DNA of 64,000 nt from Sipunculus nudus. Taxonomy: Eukaryota > Annelida > Sipuncula > Golfingiida > Sipunculidae. The stretch lies in the NCBI GenBank assembly GCA_026874595.1, contig CM049310.1, forward strand, positions 83,613,056 to 83,677,055, given 5' to 3'. This document shows, piece by piece, positions 59,314 through 64,000 of this stretch (position 1 is the stretch's first letter; every line of letters starts with the position of its first letter). The notes beneath the pieces are model-generated. The model worked only from the letters and a program-made list of their open reading frames with translations. It had not been told where the DNA came from and did no database searches. A program made the translations under genes and the position numbers.

Positions 59314-59395
59314 TTAAAATGTATTGTGATAACAGTGGTCAGAAAATGGGCTAGCTAGTCCATTTTCTGACCACTGTTATCACAATACATTTTAA
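59314..59395. repeat. near-perfect 82-bp palindrome
   Basis: Two 36-bp arms (59314-59349 and 59360-59395) are exact reverse complements. They start TTAAAATGTATTGTGATAAC and meet at a 10-bp centre GCTAGCTAGT that can itself pair. No terminal target duplication was noted. Confidence 0.95.
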
Positions 59396-59699
59396 CGGGG
59401 ATATAGAGTTCAAGATCAATTTGTATAACATCATATTGGTTCAATACTAGTCCAGTTCTCAGTTCTAGGACAGTGTATCAGGTATGTTGATTGTTTACAT
59501 CTTCATGGGCACTGTTGTTGATAAATGATAAAAATGATTACTACCGGTATTGTTTCCACCTGTGTTTATGAGCGTGCTGATATCTCACTGTACTAGATTC
59601 AGTCTGTTTGTACGTCTAATTGTGATCAGTGCATCTGTACTTAATTTGTTATAATTATATAAAACGCTGAAAGATGCGTACCATTGCTTATGGACAAAA

Positions 59700-59800
59700 T
59701 GAACATAACTTATTAAGAAAAAAGGGTACTTCACATATATATATATATATATATATATAATAGTATACATATATCATAGTATATATATAGGAAGTACCCC

Positions 59801-59830
<30 letters not shown>
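59700..59830. repeat. two (TA)n tracts in an inverted frame
   Basis: GGGTACTTCACATATATA at the left and TATATAGGAAGTACCCC at the right of the first tract are inverted partners (GGGTACTTC / GAAGTACCC). A second (AT)n tract follows from 59801. The region could fold into a long AT hairpin. Confidence 0.85.
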
Positions 59831-59834
<4 letters not shown>

Positions 59835-59836
<2 letters not shown>

Positions 59837-61475
59837 CTGATATATTCTGAATTAAACTTTGTATGCAATAAGAGTTGACCAAATTTCAGGGAATGTGACA
59901 TATGTCTGATCATACAAACATGTAAAAACCACTGCATTATGATTAAATATTTGTACAAAAAATCCTAAAAACTCATTTAAATAAGTAAATCATTGAACTT
60001 ATATTAGACTTATTAAATTTATAAAATTATGTCCACAGTGGAATTTGTTAAAGGGCAGTTGTAGATAAAATGATTTGGTACCTCAATCAGTGCAAATTCA
60101 GTTAATGCAAAGCTAAATAAAATTAAATCTTATTCAAATGCCAGCACAAAGGTGGCACTTCTAATTTCTTGTGTAATTTGGTGTGAATTCTGTTTCTTTG
60201 TGAAGACTATTAAAAACCATCTGGTCCAAACTTAATATAATAATTTAGATATCAGCATGATGAAACAGTGATGAACTGAGTATGTGTTATAATTTAAGGT
60301 GGTACATTAACATACACTTGAGACTTTGGGTTATCAGAGGTTTTTATGAGCCTTCCGTTTATATCGGTTTCTCACCTTGGAGGTACCTGACATGGTAATA
60401 AATTATCACCCACTGTCAGCCAGGTTGTTTTTATCGATTTTTGTCCTACTCCTGTCACTTTCTTCGGCGTTAACAGACAGTAAAGGTGTTAAAAAATCGT
60501 TTAAGGTGTAATTAATGGGTGGGGCACAAATTGCTCCAGGTGACCTCCGTTAAAGGGGTGACATTCAGATCTTTCACATCAAGGTTCCGTCAAACGATAA
60601 CCCAGACACTGTTAGTCTTGTATTACTTTAAATCTCCCTCTTTCAGTGTCAGTATTATTTGTGGAAAAACCTTGATGACAAAAAAAAAAATCCAAACAAT
60701 TTGATGGTTCACCATGTTAGTTGAAGAAAAAATAGTCCAAACAAATTGAATGTTTGCTGTGTTGGTTAATGAAAAAAAAATTCAAACAAATTGATCATTC
60801 AAAATATTTGATTAACGATTACTAGATTGTGTGTGAAAGGCTTAGTAAGTGAGACTGACGTGCCAGAGGGATCGTTATTGTATTGTATGAATGAAGTTGG
60901 GAGATTGTCAATATTTTGATTTGTTAGTGTTTCTCTGAAGTGTTGCTATTCCCAGATTAGATAAACAGTTTTATTCATAGCACAGTTAGATCTTTCCTGA
61001 TGATTCATTTAAAGTGTCACATTTATTACATATTTCAACTGAGTTTAAGTACCTAAAGTTGCGGGAAATATTCAATCTTACCTACAAATGGTGATAGAAT
61101 CATGCTGACATTAGTGTTACATGGGAGCCTGCCTTTGCACAGATTCTATAAAATGCTTGAAGGGGTATATCAAGGAAGCCACAATTAGTCAACTGACAAG
61201 TTTTTGTGACTGGACTTTGGCATGAAAATCAGCCAGATGCAAATGTATTGGAAAATTTGTGCTATTTTGATGATATTACTAAGTATCTCTTTTATTTAAA
61301 GCAAGTTAGTTATATCTATGTAAAGTCTAATATGTCTAATACCAAGTTATATTTATCTTAGTAGTTTCAATGGTCAACTAAAAATGTTATTTTTACAAAC
61401 TTATTGTGGATTTAAATCTTTCTATGAACCACAAATTTGGCTCACTTTAGCTTAATGAAATAAGGCTGCATCCGT
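59835..61475. other. intron-like stretch
   Basis: Three AAAAAATCCAAACAATTTGAT-type phrases repeat at about 60685-60800 (about 55-60 bp period). No exon supported. Confidence 0.45.
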
Positions 61476-61481
61476 CTTTTA

Positions 61482-61793
61482 GGCCAAAAAAAAATAAAAG
61501 GTATAGTTCTCGGGAGTCAATCTTAACCCCCCCCCCCCCCCCCCCCCGCATCAAACAATTTTATTTTGTTTTTCATCTTTCAAGAAGATAAAATAATACA
61601 ATTTTGATCCCTTTTTTTTTCTTATATAGTGCTTTTACCGGTTTAGCCAACAAATCTGTTATTTTCATGCTTGTCCCTGATCATATAACATTTTTATCAA
61701 CGCATACAAAAAAAGGTCAAAAATAAAATACCGCCCGCCCGCAGTGATTTCTGAAAGAAGTGTCTGAGAACCATACCTTTTTATTTTTTGGCC
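61482..61793 (+). mobile_element. intact Harbinger-like MITE, 312 bp
   Basis: The left end GGCCAAAAAAAAATAAAAGG, then TATAGTTCTC, mirrors the right end GAGAACCATACCTTTTTATT..GGCC. TTA flanks both sides (61479-61481, 61794-61796). A poly-C run of about 18 and the CCGCCCGCCCG tract are characteristic of this family. It is the best reference copy in the window. Confidence 0.9.
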
Positions 61794-61799
61794 TTAAGG

Positions 61800-63180
61800 T
61801 TCATATTGTTTTATCTTGTCTTCCTCCTGTAAGATGTCTGGGCTCCTGGTTAAGCTGTATTGCTAATAATCTGCTAATCAGGGATTGTACCTGTCAATTT
61901 GTTCAATACCAGATAAGAGTTTTATCTTCAGGTAAACACCTGGGGAGGGAGATTTATAGCATGAGGAATTCCCATGCAGGGGGTCACGGTGGTTATCATG
62001 AAGGATCAGGTGGATAATAACAAATTAATACCACTATTGTATTTTTTACATGTCAGTGTTGATGATCATGGGAGATAATCATCACTCACATTGCTGTATT
62101 TTAAGATTTGACCTGCTTATGTGTTCAGGGGTTGAGCAGAGACTCAAATTTAAGCCAGGAGTTGGTTTCAATATCAAGCAATAAGCTGTTGTTTTTTTTT
62201 TTTTGCAGGCTTTATGGGTATAGTGCAGGCTGTACCACACAGCCCTTTTTACTTGCACCTTTAGGGAGTTCCTCAGTGATACGACCTGGCAGTTATGTTG
62301 ATTAGACACCCAGGACTGATAGGTGTGGTAGACACAGGGCCTGGTTAACCCCAGGATATAAAATGAGAGGTAGTATGTGTTACTGCCCTATCACATATAT
62401 ATATCCTAAACCGAAATGGAAGTTTGCAGATATAAATACTGGTATACTTATTTAAGTTACCATTTAAAAAAAGTGGAGGCCGTTACCTCCACATACAAAA
62501 AAAATTATAATTTTTGTTAAACTAAACAGATTGTGCCCTACTCTCAGTATTTAGTTTCTTGCTTGTTTATAATCACATTTTAAAAAGGAATTTTTATATA
62601 AAAGTTACCTATTGAACTTCAGCTGTGTCATCTGAAAAAAAACCCACCTAAATTATGGTAATTTCTTATGTCATTCTCGTATTCTCAGAGAAGAATTTAG
62701 TTGAGCAATTGCGGCTCTGTAGAAATAGGTTGGAGAAGCCAATTACCTTAAAGCTATTGTAAAAGCATTAATTATCAGATTATTGACATTTACTGTTTTT
62801 TTCACTGGTGTGAATCAACTCTTCTTGAACAGTTTGCCAAGTTGTATGATAAGGAAGACACTTAATCTATAGACCCCCCTAAGGTTGGTATCTTCTCACT
62901 TATGAGTGTTAACAGCATGCTTGATCATCAAGTTTAGCTCATTGTTCAGGTGCAGTGTTCACACAAGACAATCACTCCTGGCCTTTTATACGAGACATGA
63001 AGACAAAGGTCATGATGGTTTTTTACATGTCTATCATAATTTTGGTCTACTCAATCATTTTTCGTTTTTTGCTTGTTATCATGTGTGATGATCCACCTTG
63101 AGTGTCCAGTATTTTATGACATAATCACTGTGGCATGTGTATCACCTTGATCAGACAAGGAGGATATGTTGTCACCTATG
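61800..63180. other. intron-like stretch with one good acceptor
   Basis: TTGTTTTTTTTTTTTTTGCAG ends at about 62209, an excellent acceptor shape. The following frame RLYGYSAGCTTQPF.. is open for 32 codons in one phase only and ends in TAG. It could be a terminal exon or chance. Nothing else supported. Confidence 0.35.
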
Positions 63181-63189
63181 TCTGTCTGT

Positions 63190-63440
63190 TTGATTATCTT
63201 TCATTAGTCCCCCAATGTAAGGAGGAAGGACTACTAAAATGGTCTGCGTCTGTCTGTCTATCCATTTGACCCGCCCAGTTCTTACCTCATATCTCTATGA
63301 TCCTTGCCACCAAATTTTACAGACTCACACAGCACACTGCAAAGCATTGGCTTATCGGACTTGCTGCCAGATGCCCTTATTGAATTTGTTTGATTGTTTT
63401 GGCGGGCCCCCACATATTACAGAGTAATCAGTATGAGCAA
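63190..63440 (+). mobile_element. TTAA-bounded family, partial copy
   Basis: GCTTATCGGACTTGCTGCCA, GATGCCCTTATTGAATTTGT and GGCGGGCCCCCACATATTAC are family phrases. The upstream part (AGTCCCCCAATGTAAGGAGG) is different sequence. Confidence 0.6.
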
Positions 63441-63691
63441 TAAATCGCATTGTCATTGAATATCACAGTTGTTTAAACTGCTTTGTTGCATCGTTTATAT
63501 AAAGCTCAGACTTCCTAAACTGCAGTCCTAAGTAGAGATTCTAGCAAATCAGAATTCCCTCATTTTGGGCAGAAATAATTTTGGAAAGAGACTTTGTGAG
63601 TAAATAACAGAGGCGCACATAAATTTAACTAATGCTCACCATAGTACTCAATGCCTGAGCAACAACCGGACCGGTGATCAAAGCTGTCGTT

Positions 63692-64000
63692 TAAAGGTAC
63701 CCAGTGACCTACCTTTTGTAAAAGAATTTATGTGATTTCTGGCTTCCTATGTGTATATATAAATGATCCAAAGGTAATTTTAGATATGAAGAGTTCTAAT
63801 AAGGCCTCTGTGAAGGATGTGTGAACTTTTTTATCAGCAACATGTTTGTAAACACAGCATTGTGACGAACAGGAAAACATGTAACCTAGGGTGGTAGGTT
63901 GCATATATGCAGAGGTAGACAGATCACTTGTTGCAAAACGCCATTTGCATTTGCTCTGGCTTATCGGACTTGCTGCCAGATGCCCTAATTGAATTTGTTT
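63692..64000 (+). mobile_element. TTAA-bounded element, cut by window end
   Basis: It starts TTAAAGGTACCCAGTGACCT and runs to the window end in GCTTATCGGACTTGCTGCCA, then GATGCCCTAATTG. It shares this nearly identical stretch of about 45 bp with the copy near 63351, suggesting both derive from one recent subfamily. Confidence 0.75.

Noticed and set aside
62210-62305. Possible terminal exon after a T-rich acceptor (RLYGYSAGCTTQPF..)
   Set aside because: The phase needed does not follow from the phase-0 exons upstream, the peptide is undistinguished, and no polyadenylation signal was noted close by. Kept only as a remark.
62689-62728. 40-bp block after TTCTCAG with peptide KNLVEQLRLCRN
   Set aside because: The reading phase does not join any other candidate exon, and the donor (GTTGGA) is weak.
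1-64000. CRISPR array, bacterial operon, integron or phage systems
   Set aside because: Tandem repeats here lack the repeat/spacer pattern. Absence of dense coding and presence of splice-bounded exons, microsatellites and MITEs show animal nuclear DNA.

Overview
This is AT-rich nuclear DNA of an animal. It has no bacterial gene density, no long ORF, no rRNA or recognisable tRNA, and no CRISPR array. Long (TA)n tracts, GT/AG-bounded short open blocks, many short terminal-inverted-repeat (TIR) elements and minisatellites suggest a marine invertebrate, most likely a mollusc. That is an impression from the repeat style, not from a diagnostic gene.

The best-supported reading is the 5' half of one plus-strand gene with introns of many kilobases. 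A CpG-richer segment (about 9.9-10.7 kb) has an inverted CCAAT box, a palindromic GTCACGTGAC E-box, a YY1-like AAATGGCGG and a CAG|GTAAGA donor, and looks like a TATA-less promoter with a non-coding first exon. A 5'UTR/start exon follows at 18561-18750. The clearest coding exon is 39829-39939: 111 bp, phase 0 at both ends. A further probable coding block ends at a GT donor after 49687, and a 30-bp microexon is possible at 45049-45078. Three more short blocks that start with ATG and end in phase 0 at a donor (26699-26731, 27119-27145, 33171-33311) could be alternative first exons, giving different N-termini on a shared body. I could not identify the protein.

The rest is intronic or intergenic repeat. 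1.1-6.2 kb: two satellite families (about 340 and 280 bp) built around the palindrome GGTGGCGCCACC, the second present in both orientations. 10.7-15.3 kb: a cluster of TIR elements, including a hAT-like element nested inside a Harbinger-like MITE. 20-26 kb: a 74-bp tandem array, a 64-bp array, a hAT-like element with a perfect 8-bp target duplication, and TTAA-bounded elements. 31-32 kb and 42-43 kb: a tandem family carrying stacked AGGTCA half-sites. 40.1-41.25 kb: a 39-bp minisatellite that appears to have been copied from the 5' splice site of the exon just upstream. 46-64 kb: fold-back and pogo-like MITEs, a nearly perfect 82-bp palindrome and more TTAA-bounded copies.

The exon/array relationship at 39.9-41.2 kb, the set of phase-compatible candidate start exons and the AGGTCA-bearing repeats are the observations most worth following up.
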